This document shows, in pieces, positions 16,205 through 26,176 of a DNA stretch of 64,000 nt; within the stretch, counting starts at the first letter, position 1; the number at the start of each line of letters is the position of its first letter. The notes beneath the pieces are model-generated. The model did no database searches. It saw only the letters and a list, made by a program, of their open reading frames with translations, and was not told where the DNA came from. The position numbers and the translations under genes are program-made. Source of the stretch: Pseudomonas fluorescens (lineage in GTDB: Bacteria > Pseudomonadota > Gammaproteobacteria > Pseudomonadales > Pseudomonadaceae); contig LR782234.1 in the NCBI GenBank assembly GCA_902825215.1, positions 310,001-374,000 of the forward strand, given 5' to 3'.

Positions 16205-17268
16205 GGCGATACTCCTGCATTCAAGACGGCGGCCGCGCGTTCGAGCAAGGTCTTGACCGGGGCGGCGAGGCCCAGGCGCGGCGGGGTGGCGAGGTTATAC
16301 CAGAGCCAGTCGGCCTCGGCCACGTGATGGGCGGCCTCCTGTACCTGAACCAGCCAGGGTTCAATCGACAGCTGGAAATGGCTGAAGGTGTGGACAAGGC
16401 TTGGCAGCGCCTGCTGCTGACCCATGGTCAGCGAGTGTTGGTCGGCCAGATGCTGCAGATCGTCCAGATCATCCAGCTCCGGCAGGCTCCACAAACCGCC
16501 CCACAGCCCCGTCGAAGGGCGGCGATAAAGCAGAATCGCGCCCTCGCCGTTGGCGAGCATCGGCATCAGCGTGCGCTTTTGCGGGATGGCTTTGCGCGGC
16601 TTGGGGATCGGATAGCGGGTTTCCAGGCCGAGCATGTGCGCTTCGCAGCCACGCTCCAGCGGGCACAGCAGGCAGCTCGGTTTGCTGCGCGTGCACAGCG
16701 TGGCGCCGAGATCCATCATCGCCTGGGTGTAGGCGTTGACCCGATCGTGCGGCGTGAAGCGCTCAGCGTTGGCCCACAGCTGTTTGGCCACCTTCGGCTC
16801 GCCGGGGTAACCCTCCTGCGCGGTAAAACGCGCCAGCACGCGTTTGACGTTGCCATCGAGGATTGGCGCGCGCAGGCCCATGCTGATGCTGGCGATGGCG
16901 CCCGCTGTGGACAGGCCAATACCCGGTAGTTCCGTGAGCTTTTCGACATCGTGTGGAAACTCTCCGCCGTACTGGCTGACGACGATCTTCGCGGTCTTCT
17001 GCAAATTGCGCGCGCGGGTGTAGTAACCCAGCCCGGTCCACAGATGCAGCACTTCGTCTTCCGGTGCTGCGGCCAGCGCTTCAACGGTCGGCAGCGCGGT
17101 CATGAAGCGATCAAAATAATTGAGCACCGTGCTGACCTGGGTCTGCTGCAGCATGATCTCCGACACCCACACCCGATACGGATTGATGTTCTGTTGCCAA
17201 GGCAGATCGTGGCGGCCGTGGCGGTCGAACCAGTCGAGCACCGCTGTGGAAAACTGCTCCGCTGTCAT
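16201..17268 (-). CDS. mutY: A/G-specific adenine DNA glycosylase MutY
   Basis: A 355-residue repair enzyme that removes adenine opposite 8-oxoguanine. Visible are the catalytic Glu37 in [11 protein letters not shown], the helix-hairpin-helix [12 protein letters not shown], the catalytic Asp in [12 protein letters not shown], the [4Fe-4S] cysteines in [18 protein letters not shown], and a NUDIX-like C-terminal domain for 8-oxoG recognition. Length is typical. The start overlaps the asmA stop by four bases and its own stop overlaps yggX, so the three genes form one operon. Confidence 0.96.
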   Translation of the reverse strand: MTAEQFSTAVLDWFDRHGRHDLPWQQNINPYRVWVSEIMLQQTQVSTVLNYFDRFMTALPTVEALAAAPEDEVLHLWTGLGYYTRARNLQKTAKIVVSQYGGEFPHDVEKLTELPGIGLSTAGAIASISMGLRAPILDGNVKRVLARFTAQEGYPGEPKVAKQLWANAERFTPHDRVNAYTQAMMDLGATLCTRSKPSCLLCPLERGCEAHMLGLETRYPIPKPRKAIPQKRTLMPMLANGEGAILLYRRPSTGLWGGLWSLPELDDLDDLQHLADQHSLTMGQQQALPSLVHTFSHFQLSIEPWLVQVQEAAHHVAEADWLWYNLATPPRLGLAAPVKTLLERAAAVLNAGVSP

Positions 17269-19481
17269 CGCTTGAACAGCCCCTTCAATGCGTTCTTCAG
17301 TTCCGGGCTGACCTTGTCGCCCAGCTTTTCGTCGATTTTTTCGCTGAGCTTGTCGCCGGCCATTTTGCTCGCGACCTGGCCGAGGCGATCATTGTCGATG
17401 CGGCAGGCCTTGGCGCCGAGTTCCAGCGGGCCGCGGCAACGCAGTGGCCATTCGACGCCGACGAATTTTTCGCCGACCTGGCAGGCCGGGTCAGGCATGG
17501 CGCTGGTGTCGCCTTCGACGATGATGCCGACGCGGTAATCCATGCCGAGTACGCGCAGGTCGATGTCGCCGTCACCGTTGACGGTCATGCCGGGGATACG
17601 CACTTTCAGGTCCGGGTTGCTGGCGACGCCGTTGCGTACGGTCAGATTGCCCTTGAGTTCTTCGAACGGCGTGTCCTTGCCGCGCGGCTCGCCGCTGAGG
17701 GTCTTGCGATTGAGCGTGGCGATGCCTTTGCACAGTTGCTGCTCAAGGTTGGCATTGAGCAGCACGCCGTTGTTGATGACGAAACTGGCGTTGCCGTTCA
17801 GCGTGTCGATCAGCGCCTGCTGGCTGTTACCGCTGCCGGTAAAGCTGCTGGTGAGTGTCACCAGACCTTTGACCGGCGGATTCTTGCCTTGGCTTTCGAT
17901 GATCTTCTCTGTAGGGACGCGATTGAGTCGGGTCTGCAGATTCAACACCGGCGCGCTCGGGCGTACGTCGAGCGTGCCGTTGGCGACGAACCCGCCGTTG
18001 TACAGATCGCCGCTGAGGTTGGTCAGGGTCAGCAGGCCACCCTGGCCGCTGGCCTTGAGCGCGGCGTTGTCGATCGGCAGCTTGTCGAGGATCAGTTGGC
18101 CGAAGCTAAGGTCAGCGTCCACATCGAGCTTGGCCAGGCGTTCAACCGGCAGCAGGCGCTCGGTGTTCCAGGCGGTTTTGCTCGGTTTGTCCGGCAGCGG
18201 CGTAGTACCTGCGACGGCACCGGCCTCGGTGTTGGCGACTTCGGCCTGACGCGTCTGCGTGGCGCTGTTGGCCTGCGCCGATTTCGGCGGCAGATAACGG
18301 TCGGCGTTGAAGGTGTCGGCCTTGAGGATCATCCGCAGCGATTGCTTGGCGAAGTCTTCGACGGCGATACGGCCGCTGATGCTGCTGTCGTCGAGCTTCA
18401 GGTTGATGTTGTCGAACGCGACGCTGCTGGGCGTGGCCGCGATGCGGCTGACCAGTTCGACCTTGCTCAGACTGCCTTCGGCCATGGCCGGCAGAGTCTG
18501 CCCGACGCTGTCGACGAATTTCGCCAGATCGAACTGGGCAATCGAAATGCCACCGCTGATCTGCGGCGTCTTGTCGAGGTCGTTGGCTTTCAGTTCACCC
18601 AAGGCGCGCAGCTGGTTGGCGGAAATCTTGATGCCGGTCCATTCGGCGACATTCGCGGCTTTATCCAGCAACAACTGCCCCTGCGCCGAGAAAGTCATGG
18701 TCTTGCCTTGCAGCGGATCGCCGGCCAGTTCGCCGGACAGCTTCAGGTCTTCGAACTTGTAGCGCTGCACGGCGCGTTCGAAGCGCAACTCGCCGCTGAG
18801 TTCGGTGCGCACGCGCAGCACCGGTTGATTGGTGCCCAGAAACGCGGTGGCTTTAACCGGAATATTGGTCGAGTCGTGGACCGGGCCGGTGCTCAACTGG
18901 ATGCTTTCGGCGCTGAACTGCTTGCCGGTCAGCTCGTCGGTGTATTCAACGCGGGCGTTGTTGACGGTCAGGCTGTCGATGTCGAGGCGAATCGGCTGGG
19001 CCGGTTTTTCCACGGCTACGGTCGGTTCGCTGGCGGGCGCGTCGGTCTTGGCTGGCGGGGTCGTGCCGGGCGCAACCGGCACCTTGCCGATGTCTTCCCA
19101 GTTGCCGTGACCGTTCTTGTCGCGGTTCAGGCGCAGGTTCAGGCCCTCGACGCGGACATCGCTCATTTGCACTTCGCGGCGCAGCAGCGGCAGCACGCGC
19201 ACCGACAGACCGAGCATCTGCAGGTCGGCGAACGGTTCGGCAGGTTTGGCCAGGGTGGCGACGCTGGCTTCGTGCAATTCCAGGCCGAGCCACGGGAACA
19301 GGCTCCAGCCGATATCGCCATTGAGCGTCAGCTCGATGTGGGCCTTGTCGCGAGCTATCTGGCGGATCTCGTCTTTGTAGTCGTTGGGATCGAAGAGGTG
19401 GGTCAGGGCAAAGCCTGCCGCCACGATGATCAGCAACAACCCGAGAAGCACCAGACCCAGGATTTTGCCGAACGCTTTCAT
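17265..19481 (-). CDS. asmA: AsmA family outer-membrane biogenesis protein
   Basis: A 738-residue protein. It has an N-terminal membrane anchor (ILGLVLLGLLLIIVAAGFAL) followed by a long periplasmic beta-rich region with the family's FDPNDYKDEIRQIARDKAHIELTLNG split as LFDPNDYKDEIRQ and the AsmA C-terminal domain (LLNANLEQQLCKGIATLN, then VRNGVASNPDLKVR). AsmA-like proteins belong to the TamB/YhdP group and act in lipid transport or envelope maturation. It heads the operon with mutY and yggX. Confidence 0.9.
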   Translation of the reverse strand: MKAFGKILGLVLLGLLLIIVAAGFALTHLFDPNDYKDEIRQIARDKAHIELTLNGDIGWSLFPWLGLELHEASVATLAKPAEPFADLQMLGLSVRVLPLLRREVQMSDVRVEGLNLRLNRDKNGHGNWEDIGKVPVAPGTTPPAKTDAPASEPTVAVEKPAQPIRLDIDSLTVNNARVEYTDELTGKQFSAESIQLSTGPVHDSTNIPVKATAFLGTNQPVLRVRTELSGELRFERAVQRYKFEDLKLSGELAGDPLQGKTMTFSAQGQLLLDKAANVAEWTGIKISANQLRALGELKANDLDKTPQISGGISIAQFDLAKFVDSVGQTLPAMAEGSLSKVELVSRIAATPSSVAFDNINLKLDDSSISGRIAVEDFAKQSLRMILKADTFNADRYLPPKSAQANSATQTRQAEVANTEAGAVAGTTPLPDKPSKTAWNTERLLPVERLAKLDVDADLSFGQLILDKLPIDNAALKASGQGGLLTLTNLSGDLYNGGFVANGTLDVRPSAPVLNLQTRLNRVPTEKIIESQGKNPPVKGLVTLTSSFTGSGNSQQALIDTLNGNASFVINNGVLLNANLEQQLCKGIATLNRKTLSGEPRGKDTPFEELKGNLTVRNGVASNPDLKVRIPGMTVNGDGDIDLRVLGMDYRVGIIVEGDTSAMPDPACQVGEKFVGVEWPLRCRGPLELGAKACRIDNDRLGQVASKMAGDKLSEKIDEKLGDKVSPELKNALKGLFKR

Positions 19482-19515
19482 GGGCGAGTCCTTGTAATGA
19501 GTCGAATTCGTAAAT

Positions 19516-19965
19516 TTAGCCGGGGAGTATAGCGCTGCAATGGCCCGGTTCGCTGTGGCGTCCTGTTGCCAGTACGTCCAGGGTTATGTGCAATTTGGTC
19601 GCGAGCGCTTGCGCCTCGACCTGTCCGGCAGGCGCGAGCAGGCGCAGTTCAGCCCCCGCTTGCGACGCCATTTCCTGCGCTTGGTTCACCAGCCGTTCGG
19701 CGACTCCGCGACGGCGGGTAACTTTTCGCACGCATAAATGAGACAAGTACCAGACCTCGTGGTGCCTTTGCAGACGCCCGGCACCGAGCAGGCGATCGTT
19801 GAAGCGTGCGGCGATCAGAGCGCCATCGGCGAGGCTGCTTTCGATCAGTTCGCTTTCCCCGGAAAACGGCGCAAACAGCCATGGCAGCGCGTCGCGATAG
19901 ATCTTCTGCAAGTCCTGCTGATCCTGATAACTGGCGTCTTGGAGCACCTGGACGGTGATCGGCAT
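19516..19965 (-). CDS. PanZ/PanM-like GNAT protein
   Basis: A 149-residue GNAT-fold protein. The segments DQQDLQKIY, AARFNDRLLGAGRL and LCVRKVTRRRGVAERLV closely resemble enterobacterial PanZ (PanM), which binds acetyl-CoA and promotes maturation of aspartate decarboxylase PanD in pantothenate synthesis. The acetyl-CoA pyrophosphate loop is RKVTRRRGVA. Whether this copy has the PanD role or is an ordinary acetyltransferase cannot be settled from sequence. ATG 19965. It lies upstream of asmA on the same strand, 34 bases before it. Confidence 0.75.
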   Translation of the reverse strand: MPITVQVLQDASYQDQQDLQKIYRDALPWLFAPFSGESELIESSLADGALIAARFNDRLLGAGRLQRHHEVWYLSHLCVRKVTRRRGVAERLVNQAQEMASQAGAELRLLAPAGQVEAQALATKLHITLDVLATGRHSEPGHCSAILPG

Positions 19966-20073
19966 GGTCGTTTCCTGAGTGGTACGAGAACAGATGACTT
20001 GAAAAAAGGTGATATCAGTTTGGTTTTTCTGTCACCTGAGAATGGTAACCTTCGCCAGTTCGTCCGCCCGTCT

Positions 20074-20088
20074 GCGACTTAAAGTCGC
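20074..20088. promoter_or_regulatory. Palindrome upstream of the OFA transporter gene
   Basis: GCGACTTAAAGTCGC is a perfect 15-base palindrome (seven-base arms around one A), about 100 bases before the transporter start. It may be an operator or part of an RNA hairpin in the leader. No regulator is identifiable. Confidence 0.4.
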
Positions 20089-20190
20089 GCCTTCAAGGAG
20101 CTTCACCTGAAAAAAACGGTCATGCCTGCGTGCATAAGGCCGAGGGTGAGCAGTGGCTGGCGAACCATACTAACAATTGGGGGATACACA

Positions 20191-21855
20191 ATGAGCACGA
20201 GCATCACGGCGGACGGCCTGCGCGCCGACCAGCCTGCGTTCCTGTCCAAGGAACGCATCATCGCCAAGCCCGGTTTCAACCGCTGGCTGGTTCCACCGGC
20301 CGCTTTGGCCATTCACCTGTGCATCGGCATGGCCTACGGCTTTTCGGTGTTCTGGTTGCCGTTGTCCAAGGCGCTGGGCGTTACCGCTCCGGTGGCTTGC
20401 GCACCGGACATGAGTTTCATCGCACAGGTATTTTCTTCGAACTGCGACTGGCCGATCTCCATGCTCGGCTGGATCTATACGCTGTTCTTCATCTTCCTCG
20501 GCTGCTCGGCAGCGATCTGGGGTGGCTGGCTGGAACATGCCGGGCCACGCAAGGCTGGCGTTGTTTCGGCCCTGTGCTGGTGCGGCGGTCTGTTGATCTC
20601 GGCGCTGGGTATCTATACCCACCAGATCTGGCTGATGTGGATCGGCTCCGGGGTGATCGGCGGTATCGGTCTGGGCCTGGGCTATATCTCGCCAGTGTCG
20701 ACCCTGATCAAGTGGTTCCCGGACAAGCGCGGCATGGCGACCGGCATGGCGATCATGGGCTTCGGTGGCGGCGCGATGGTCGGCGCACCGTTGGCCACTG
20801 CGCTGATGAGCCACTTCGCTTCGGCTGAAGGCGTGGGCGTTTGGCAGAGCTTTGTGGCCATGGCCGCGATCTACTTCGTGTTCATGATCGGTGGCGCGCT
20901 GTCCTACCGCGTGCCGCCAACCGGCTGGAAGCCTGAGGGCTGGACCGCGCCGGCGAAGAAAGCCTCGAACGCGATGATCACCAACCGTCACGTCCATGTG
21001 AACGTCGCGTGGAAAACTCCGCAATTCCGTCTGGTCTGGCTGGTGCTGTGCCTGAACGTATCTGCGGGTATCGGCATCCTCGGCATGGCTTCGCCACTGT
21101 TGCAGGAAGTGTTCGGCGGCAAGCTGCTGGGCGTTGATGTACCGTTCGGTCAACTTGACGCGGGTCAACTGGCTTCGATCGCTGCGATTGCCGCCGGTTT
21201 TACCGGTCTGTTGAGCCTGTTCAACATTGGTGGCCGGTTCTTCTGGGCTTCGTTCTCGGACTACCTGGGCCGCAAGAACACCTACTTCGTGTTCTTCGCC
21301 TTGGGTTTTGCCCTGTACGCGCTGATTCCGAACATGGGGCATCTGGGCAACGTTGCGCTGTTCGTGGGCGCGTTCTGCATCATCCTGTCGATGTACGGCG
21401 GTGGTTTCGCCACGGTGCCGGCGTATCTGGCCGACTTGTTCGGTACGCAAATGGTCGGCGCGATCCACGGTCGTCTGCTGACTGCCTGGGCTGCCGCGGG
21501 CGTGCTGGGTCCGGTGCTGGTGAACTACCTGCGTGAGTATCAGTTGAGCATCGGCGTTGAACGCGCCGCTGCGTATGACATCACCTTGTACATCCTCGCC
21601 GGCCTGCTGGTGCTGGGCTTCCTGTGCAACCTGATGGTGCGCCCGGTGGCCGACAAGTACTTCATGACCGACGCCGAACTGGCCGCCGAACAGGCGCTGG
21701 GCCATGACAAGGGTGCTGATGGCAGCACTGTCCTTGAGTGGAAAGCCGCACCGGGCAGCAAGCCGCTGGCAATCGCTGCGTGGCTGGTGGTCGGTATTCC
21801 GTTGGCGTGGGGTGTGTGGGTAACCCTGCAGAAGACGGCGGTACTGTTTCACTAA
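20191..21855 (+). CDS. OFA-family MFS transporter
   Basis: A 554-residue transporter with 12 or more membrane segments. Residues 40-60 hold the OFA opening HLCIGMAYGFSVFWLPLSK, followed by WIYTLFFIFLGCSAAIWG and the loop motif KWFPDKRGMATGMAIMGFGGGA (split as KWFPDKRGMATG). OFA members include oxalate/formate antiporters. Long inter-segment insertions are present, and the substrate is unknown. ATG 20191 has GGGGGAT six bases upstream; an in-frame ATG at 20122 lacks a close ribosome site. A cruciform repeat follows. Confidence 0.85.
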   Translation: MSTSITADGLRADQPAFLSKERIIAKPGFNRWLVPPAALAIHLCIGMAYGFSVFWLPLSKALGVTAPVACAPDMSFIAQVFSSNCDWPISMLGWIYTLFFIFLGCSAAIWGGWLEHAGPRKAGVVSALCWCGGLLISALGIYTHQIWLMWIGSGVIGGIGLGLGYISPVSTLIKWFPDKRGMATGMAIMGFGGGAMVGAPLATALMSHFASAEGVGVWQSFVAMAAIYFVFMIGGALSYRVPPTGWKPEGWTAPAKKASNAMITNRHVHVNVAWKTPQFRLVWLVLCLNVSAGIGILGMASPLLQEVFGGKLLGVDVPFGQLDAGQLASIAAIAAGFTGLLSLFNIGGRFFWASFSDYLGRKNTYFVFFALGFALYALIPNMGHLGNVALFVGAFCIILSMYGGGFATVPAYLADLFGTQMVGAIHGRLLTAWAAAGVLGPVLVNYLREYQLSIGVERAAAYDITLYILAGLLVLGFLCNLMVRPVADKYFMTDAELAAEQALGHDKGADGSTVLEWKAAPGSKPLAIAAWLVVGIPLAWGVWVTLQKTAVLFH

Positions 21856-21869
21856 GGTCATTTACATTT

Positions 21870-21980
21870 GATCGTTCCCACGCTCTGCGTGGGAATGCTT
21901 CCCGTGACGCTCTGCGTCACATTTGAAGCGGACGCGGAGCGTCCGGGGCTGCACTCCCACGCAGAGCGTGGGAGCGATCA
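21870..21980. repeat. Cruciform intergenic repeat, copy 1
   Basis: A 111-base element that starts GATCGTTCCCACGCTCTGCG and ends as its imperfect inverse, GCAGAGCGTGGGAGCGATCA. It contains inner inverted repeats GACGCTCTGCGTC and GACGCGGAGCGTC. Three other copies lie at 44579, 50099 and 63767. It lies between the OFA gene and hisB. Confidence 0.85.
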
Positions 21981-22082
21981 TCATCCCTTTCTCGCTTGTA
22001 TGGACATGTCTACCCGCGACCGCTGGGCATTCTATCCGTCAGCCATCTCACCTCTCGTGTTTCTGTTTGCCTCCTGCGTGCC

Positions 22083-22088
22083 TATAAT
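22083..22088 (+). promoter_or_regulatory. Probable -10 element of the his promoter
   Basis: TATAAT, 38 bases before the hisB start, preceded by a TG dinucleotide (TGCCTATAAT). No good -35 is seen at 17 bases, so it may be an extended -10 type promoter. Confidence 0.5.
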
Positions 22089-22126
22089 GGCTGCCTTTTT
22101 CGCCCAATGATTTTGCGGAGCTGGTG

Positions 22127-22720
22127 ATGGCCGAACGTAAGGCGTCTGTCGAGCGCGACACTCTGGAAACCCAGATCAAAGCCTCGATCAACCTTGATGG
22201 CACCGGAAAGGCCCGATTCGATATCGGTGTCCCTTTTCTTGAGCACATGCTGGATCAGATCGCCCGTCACGGGTTGATCGACCTGGATATCGAATGCAAG
22301 GGCGATCTGCATATCGACGACCACCATACGGTGGAAGACGTCGGTATCACCCTCGGCCAGGCGTTCGCCAAAGCCATCGGCGACAAGAAGGGCATCCGTC
22401 GCTACGGCCACGCCTACGTGCCGCTCGATGAGGCGCTGTCGCGCGTGGTGATCGATTTCTCCGGTCGCCCGGGTCTGCAGATGCACGTGCCGTACACCCG
22501 CGCCACGGTTGGCGGCTTCGATGTTGACCTGTTCCAGGAATTCTTTCAGGGCTTCGTCAACCACGCGCTGGTCAGCCTGCACATCGACAACCTGCGCGGC
22601 ACCAACACTCACCACCAGATCGAAACCGTGTTCAAGGCTTTCGGCCGCGCGCTGCGCATGGCCGTCGAGCTGGACGAGCGCATGGCCGGGCAAATGCCTT
22701 CGACCAAAGGCGTGCTGTAA
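22127..22720 (+). CDS. hisB: Imidazoleglycerol-phosphate dehydratase
   Basis: A 197-residue stand-alone HisB (no phosphatase domain, as in Pseudomonas). It catalyses the sixth step of histidine synthesis. The metal-binding motifs are [24 protein letters not shown] and [20 protein letters not shown] 22127 is preferred to the GTG three bases before; GCGGAG lies seven bases upstream. hisH starts within its stop codon (TAATG), so the two are translationally coupled. Confidence 0.97.
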   Translation: MAERKASVERDTLETQIKASINLDGTGKARFDIGVPFLEHMLDQIARHGLIDLDIECKGDLHIDDHHTVEDVGITLGQAFAKAIGDKKGIRRYGHAYVPLDEALSRVVIDFSGRPGLQMHVPYTRATVGGFDVDLFQEFFQGFVNHALVSLHIDNLRGTNTHHQIETVFKAFGRALRMAVELDERMAGQMPSTKGVL

Positions 22721-23358
22721 TGCAGACGGTTGCAGTTATCGACTACGGCATGGGCAACCTGCACTCGGTGGCCAAGGCGCTGGAGCACGTCGGCGCCGGC
22801 AAGGTGCTGATCACCAGCGATGCCAATGTGATCCGCGAAGCCGACCGCGTGGTATTTCCCGGTGTGGGCGCGATTCGCGACTGCATGGCGGAGATCCGTC
22901 GCCTCGGCTTCGATTCGCTGGTGCGTGAAGTCAGCCAGGATCGCCCGTTCCTCGGCATCTGCGTCGGCATGCAAGCCTTGCTCGATACCAGCGAAGAGAA
23001 CGATGGTGTCGACTGCATCGGCCTGTTTCCGGGTGCGGTGAAGTTCTTCGGCAAAGATCTGCATGAGGACGGCGAGCACCTGAAAGTCCCGCACATGGGC
23101 TGGAACGAGGTAAAGCAGAAAGTCAGCCACCCGCTGTGGCATGACATTCCGGACATGGCGCGTTTCTATTTCGTGCACAGCTACTACATCGCCGCCGCCA
23201 ACGCGCGGCAGGTGGTCGGTGGCGGTCACTACGGTGTCGATTTCGCCGCAGCGCTGGCCGATGGCTCGCGTTTCGCCGTGCAGTTCCACCCGGAGAAAAG
23301 CCATACCCATGGCCTGCAGTTGCTGCAGAACTTCGCCGCGTGGGACGGTCGCTGGTAA
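22720..23358 (+). CDS. hisH: Imidazole glycerol-phosphate synthase glutaminase subunit
   Basis: A 212-residue class I glutamine amidotransferase that supplies ammonia to HisF. The catalytic Cys81 lies in [12 protein letters not shown], and the His and Glu lie in [22 protein letters not shown] forms the oxyanion strand. It overlaps the hisB stop codon by one base. Its partner hisF lies downstream at 24565, after DUF2164 and hisA. Confidence 0.97.
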   Translation: MQTVAVIDYGMGNLHSVAKALEHVGAGKVLITSDANVIREADRVVFPGVGAIRDCMAEIRRLGFDSLVREVSQDRPFLGICVGMQALLDTSEENDGVDCIGLFPGAVKFFGKDLHEDGEHLKVPHMGWNEVKQKVSHPLWHDIPDMARFYFVHSYYIAAANARQVVGGGHYGVDFAAALADGSRFAVQFHPEKSHTHGLQLLQNFAAWDGRW

Positions 23359-23619
23359 ATGGCTGTCAAGAAGTCCAAGCCGCCGATTCTGACCCTCACT
23401 CCCGAACAGGAGAGCGAGGCCAATCGCAAGATTCAGCGGTTCATGGAAGACCGTTTCGAACTGGACCTGGGTTCATTCGAAGCGGCGGAAATTCTTGAGC
23501 TGTTTACCCGCGAAATTGCTCCGCACTATTACAACAGGGCGATTTTCGATGTGCAGACCCACCTCAAAGAGCGGTTTGAAAGCATCGAAAGCGACCTGTG
23601 GGCGCTCGAAAAAAATTAG
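23359..23619 (+). CDS. DUF2164 family protein
   Basis: An 86-residue soluble protein starting immediately after the hisH stop (TAA then ATG). LTPEQESEANRKIQRFMEDRF, in parts, then ELFTREIAPHYYNRAI and LEKN fit DUF2164 as I remember it. Function unknown. Its place inside the his cluster is recurrent in Pseudomonas, but no role in histidine synthesis is shown. Confidence 0.85.
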   Translation: MAVKKSKPPILTLTPEQESEANRKIQRFMEDRFELDLGSFEAAEILELFTREIAPHYYNRAIFDVQTHLKERFESIESDLWALEKN

Positions 23620-23625
23620 GAGCAG

Positions 23626-23703
23626 CGGCAAGCTTCAAGCTACCAGCTGCAAGAAACAGCCATACATGCGTGCTTGCAGCTTATAGCTTGCAGCTTGCAG
23701 CTC
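23626..23703. repeat. AGCTTGCAGC-type palindromic repeat, copy 1
   Basis: About 78 bases made of variants of AAGCTTCAAGCT and GCTGCAAG on the left, answered by CTTGCAGCTTATAGCTTGCA on the right, so the whole can fold back. It lies between the DUF2164 gene and hisA. A second copy follows hisA. Confidence 0.75.
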
Positions 23704-23721
23704 TTTGACGAAGGAAAAAGC

Positions 23722-24471
23722 ATGCTGATTATTCCCGCTATCGATCTCAAAGACGGCGCCTGCGTACGTCTGCGCCAGGGCCGCATGGAAGATTCCACGG
23801 TGTTCTCCGATGACCCGGTGAGCATGGCTGCCAAGTGGGTGGAGGGCGGTTGCCGCCGTCTGCATCTGGTCGATCTGAACGGCGCTTTCGAAGGCCAGCC
23901 GGTCAATGGCGAAGTGGTCACTGCGATCGCCAAGCGCTACCCGAACCTGCCGATCCAGATCGGCGGCGGCATCCGTTCGCTGGAAACCATCGAGCATTAC
24001 GTCAAGGCCGGCGTGAGCTACGTGATCATCGGCACCAAAGCCGTAAAAGATCCGGCCTTCGTCGCTGAAGCCTGCCGCGCGTTCCCGGGCAAGATCATCG
24101 TCGGCCTCGACGCCAAGGACGGTTTCGTCGCCACCGATGGTTGGGCGGAAATCAGCACCGTGCAGGTGATCGATCTGGCCAAACAGTTTGAAGCCGACGG
24201 CGTCTCGTCGATCGTTTATACCGACATCGCCAAAGACGGCATGATGCAGGGCTGCAACGTACCGTTCACCGCTGCGCTGGCGGCGGCGACAAAGATTCCG
24301 GTGATCGCTTCCGGCGGCATCCACAACCTGGGTGACATCAAGTCGCTGCTCGACGCCAAGGCACCGGGCATTATCGGCGCGATCACGGGCCGCGCGATCT
24401 ATGAGGGCACTTTGGATGTTGCAGAGGCTCAAGCTTTTTGTGATGGCTACGCGGCCAGCTCCAAGTTGTAA
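23722..24471 (+). CDS. hisA: ProFAR isomerase (HisA)
   Basis: A 249-residue beta/alpha-barrel enzyme that isomerises ProFAR to PRFAR, the fourth step of histidine synthesis. The opening [20 protein letters not shown], with Asp8 as catalytic acid, is followed by [11 protein letters not shown] and the second Asp region [13 protein letters not shown]. The phosphate loops are IGGGIRS and [11 protein letters not shown] 23722 with AAGGAAAAAG upstream is the family start, although the frame runs open into the repeat. Repeats flank the gene on both sides. Confidence 0.97.
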   Translation: MLIIPAIDLKDGACVRLRQGRMEDSTVFSDDPVSMAAKWVEGGCRRLHLVDLNGAFEGQPVNGEVVTAIAKRYPNLPIQIGGGIRSLETIEHYVKAGVSYVIIGTKAVKDPAFVAEACRAFPGKIIVGLDAKDGFVATDGWAEISTVQVIDLAKQFEADGVSSIVYTDIAKDGMMQGCNVPFTAALAAATKIPVIASGGIHNLGDIKSLLDAKAPGIIGAITGRAIYEGTLDVAEAQAFCDGYAASSKL

Positions 24472-24546
24472 GCTGCAAGCTGCAAGTTAGAAACTCGACC
24501 GCGATCGGCTCTTTCTTGCAGCTAGTAGCTTGAAGCTTGCAACTCT
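24470..24546. repeat. AGCTTGCAGC-type palindromic repeat, copy 2
   Basis: About 77 bases, AAGCTGCAAGCTGCAAG on the left and CTTGCAGCTAGTAGCTTGAA on the right, similar in build to the copy at 23626-23703. It begins at the very last codons of hisA and ends 18 bases before hisF. Confidence 0.75.
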
Positions 24547-24564
24547 TAATCGGAGATTAAGCCC

Positions 24565-25335
24565 ATGGCGTTAGCCAAACGCATCATCCCTTGCCTGGAC
24601 GTGGACAACGGCCGGGTCGTCAAAGGTGTGAAGTTCGAGAACATCCGCGACGCCGGTGATCCGGTGGAAATCGCCCGTCGCTATGACGAGCAGGGTGCCG
24701 ACGAGATTACCTTTCTCGATATCACCGCCAGCGTCGATGGCCGTGACACGACGCTGCATACCGTCGAACGCATGGCCAGCCAGGTGTTCATCCCGCTGAC
24801 CGTCGGCGGTGGCGTGCGCACCGTGCAGGACATTCGCAACCTGCTCAACGCCGGTGCCGACAAGGTATCGATCAACACCGCAGCGGTATTCAACCCGGAA
24901 TTCGTCGGTGAAGCGGCGCAGCATTTCGGCTCGCAGTGCATCGTCGTCGCCATCGACGCGAAGAAAGTTTCCGGCCCCGGCGAAACTCCGCGCTGGGAGA
25001 TTTTCACCCACGGCGGGCGCAAGCCCACCGGCCTCGACGCGGTCGAGTGGGCGAAGAAAATGGAAGGCCTCGGTGCCGGTGAAATCCTCCTGACCAGCAT
25101 GGATCAGGACGGCATGAAGAACGGCTTCGACCTCGGTGTGACCCGTGCGATCAGCGATGCGCTGGGCATTCCGGTGATCGCGTCCGGCGGCGTCGGCAAT
25201 CTGCAGCATCTGGCCGACGGCATTCTCGAAGGCCACGCCAGCGCCGTACTGGCGGCGAGTATTTTCCACTTCGGCGAGTACACCGTGCAGGAAGCCAAGG
25301 CGTATATGGCCAAACGCGGCATCGTGATGCGCTAG
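24565..25335 (+). CDS. hisF: Imidazole glycerol-phosphate synthase cyclase subunit
   Basis: A 256-residue beta/alpha barrel that closes the imidazole ring using ammonia from HisH. It shows [18 protein letters not shown] with catalytic Asp11, [13 protein letters not shown], the phosphate loops [11 protein letters not shown] and [12 protein letters not shown], and the catalytic Asp130 region [13 protein letters not shown] lies nine bases before the ATG. Last gene of the his cluster. Confidence 0.97.
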   Translation: MALAKRIIPCLDVDNGRVVKGVKFENIRDAGDPVEIARRYDEQGADEITFLDITASVDGRDTTLHTVERMASQVFIPLTVGGGVRTVQDIRNLLNAGADKVSINTAAVFNPEFVGEAAQHFGSQCIVVAIDAKKVSGPGETPRWEIFTHGGRKPTGLDAVEWAKKMEGLGAGEILLTSMDQDGMKNGFDLGVTRAISDALGIPVIASGGVGNLQHLADGILEGHASAVLAASIFHFGEYTVQEAKAYMAKRGIVMR

Positions 25336-25420
25336 TCGCGACGCAAAAAGGTACAGGCCAGTGGACACCATGGCGCACCCAAGGCACTCTTGGGCACGCC
25401 ATGGATTCCGGTAGCCCGAC

Positions 25421-26176
25421 ATGATCAAACGCCTGCTTCTCGTTCTCGCCAGCGCCTCGATGTTGCTCATCCACACCGCCCGCGCCGAAAACGCTCCTGA
25501 CACCGATCTGGTGCTTCTCACCGAAAACTTCCCGCCGTACAACATGGCGAAAAACGGCAAGAACTTCGCCCAGGGCGAGAACATCAGCGGCATCGCTACC
25601 GATATCGTGCGCGAAATGTTCCAGCGTGCCGGCCTCACCTACAGCCTCACGCTGCGCTTCCCTTGGGAGCGGGTGTACAAACTTGCCCTGGAAAATCCCG
25701 GCTACGGCGCCTTTGTCATGGCGCGCCTGCCGGATCGCGAAAAACTCTTCAAATGGGTCGGTCCGATCGGGCCGGACGACTGGATTCTGTTGGCCAAGGC
25801 GGACAGCAAGATCACTCTCGACACGCTGGAAGATGCGCGCAAGTACAAGATCGGTGCCTACAAGGGCGATGCGATTGCCGAGACGCTGACCAAGCAAGGT
25901 CTGAAGCCGATCGTGGTGCTGCGCGATCAGGACAATGCGAAGAAGCTGGTCAACGGGCAGATCGATCTGTGGGCCACCGGTGATCCCGCCGGGCGCTATC
26001 TGGCCCGGCAGGATGGCGTGACCGGTCTGAAGACCGTGCTGCGCTTCAACAGCGCCGAGTTGTACCTGGCGCTGAACAAGGACGTGTCAGACACAGTCGT
26101 TGCCAGGTTGCAGGCTGCGCTTGATCAAATGCGCAAGGACGGTGTTGTCGACGAGATCATGGGACGCTATCTGTAG
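25421..26176 (+). CDS. Periplasmic family 3 solute-binding protein
   Basis: A 251-residue protein. The first 22 residues are a signal peptide (LLLVLASASMLLIHTARA). The mature part has the SBP_bac_3 pattern: LLTENFPPYNMAKNGK, ISGIATDIVREMFQRAG, and FPWERVYKLALENPG. Such orphan proteins, lacking permease genes, occur in many copies in Pseudomonas and may bind amino acids or act as sensors' partners. Ligand unknown. Its 3' end overlaps the convergent Vps62-related gene by 20 bases. Confidence 0.8.
   Translation: MIKRLLLVLASASMLLIHTARAENAPDTDLVLLTENFPPYNMAKNGKNFAQGENISGIATDIVREMFQRAGLTYSLTLRFPWERVYKLALENPGYGAFVMARLPDREKLFKWVGPIGPDDWILLAKADSKITLDTLEDARKYKIGAYKGDAIAETLTKQGLKPIVVLRDQDNAKKLVNGQIDLWATGDPAGRYLARQDGVTGLKTVLRFNSAELYLALNKDVSDTVVARLQAALDQMRKDGVVDEIMGRYL

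Noticed and set aside
17736..19532. A 598-codon frame opposite asmA
   Set aside because: Antisense shadow of a clear AsmA gene, with composition typical of a GC-rich complement.
20122..20190. An upstream ATG in frame with the OFA transporter
   Set aside because: The nearest AAGGAG is about 20 bases away and the extra 23 residues are not like the family; the ATG at 20191 has GGGGGAT at six bases.
21870..21980. Cruciform repeats considered as insertion sequences
   Set aside because: About 100 bases with no coding capacity; no transposase in the window.
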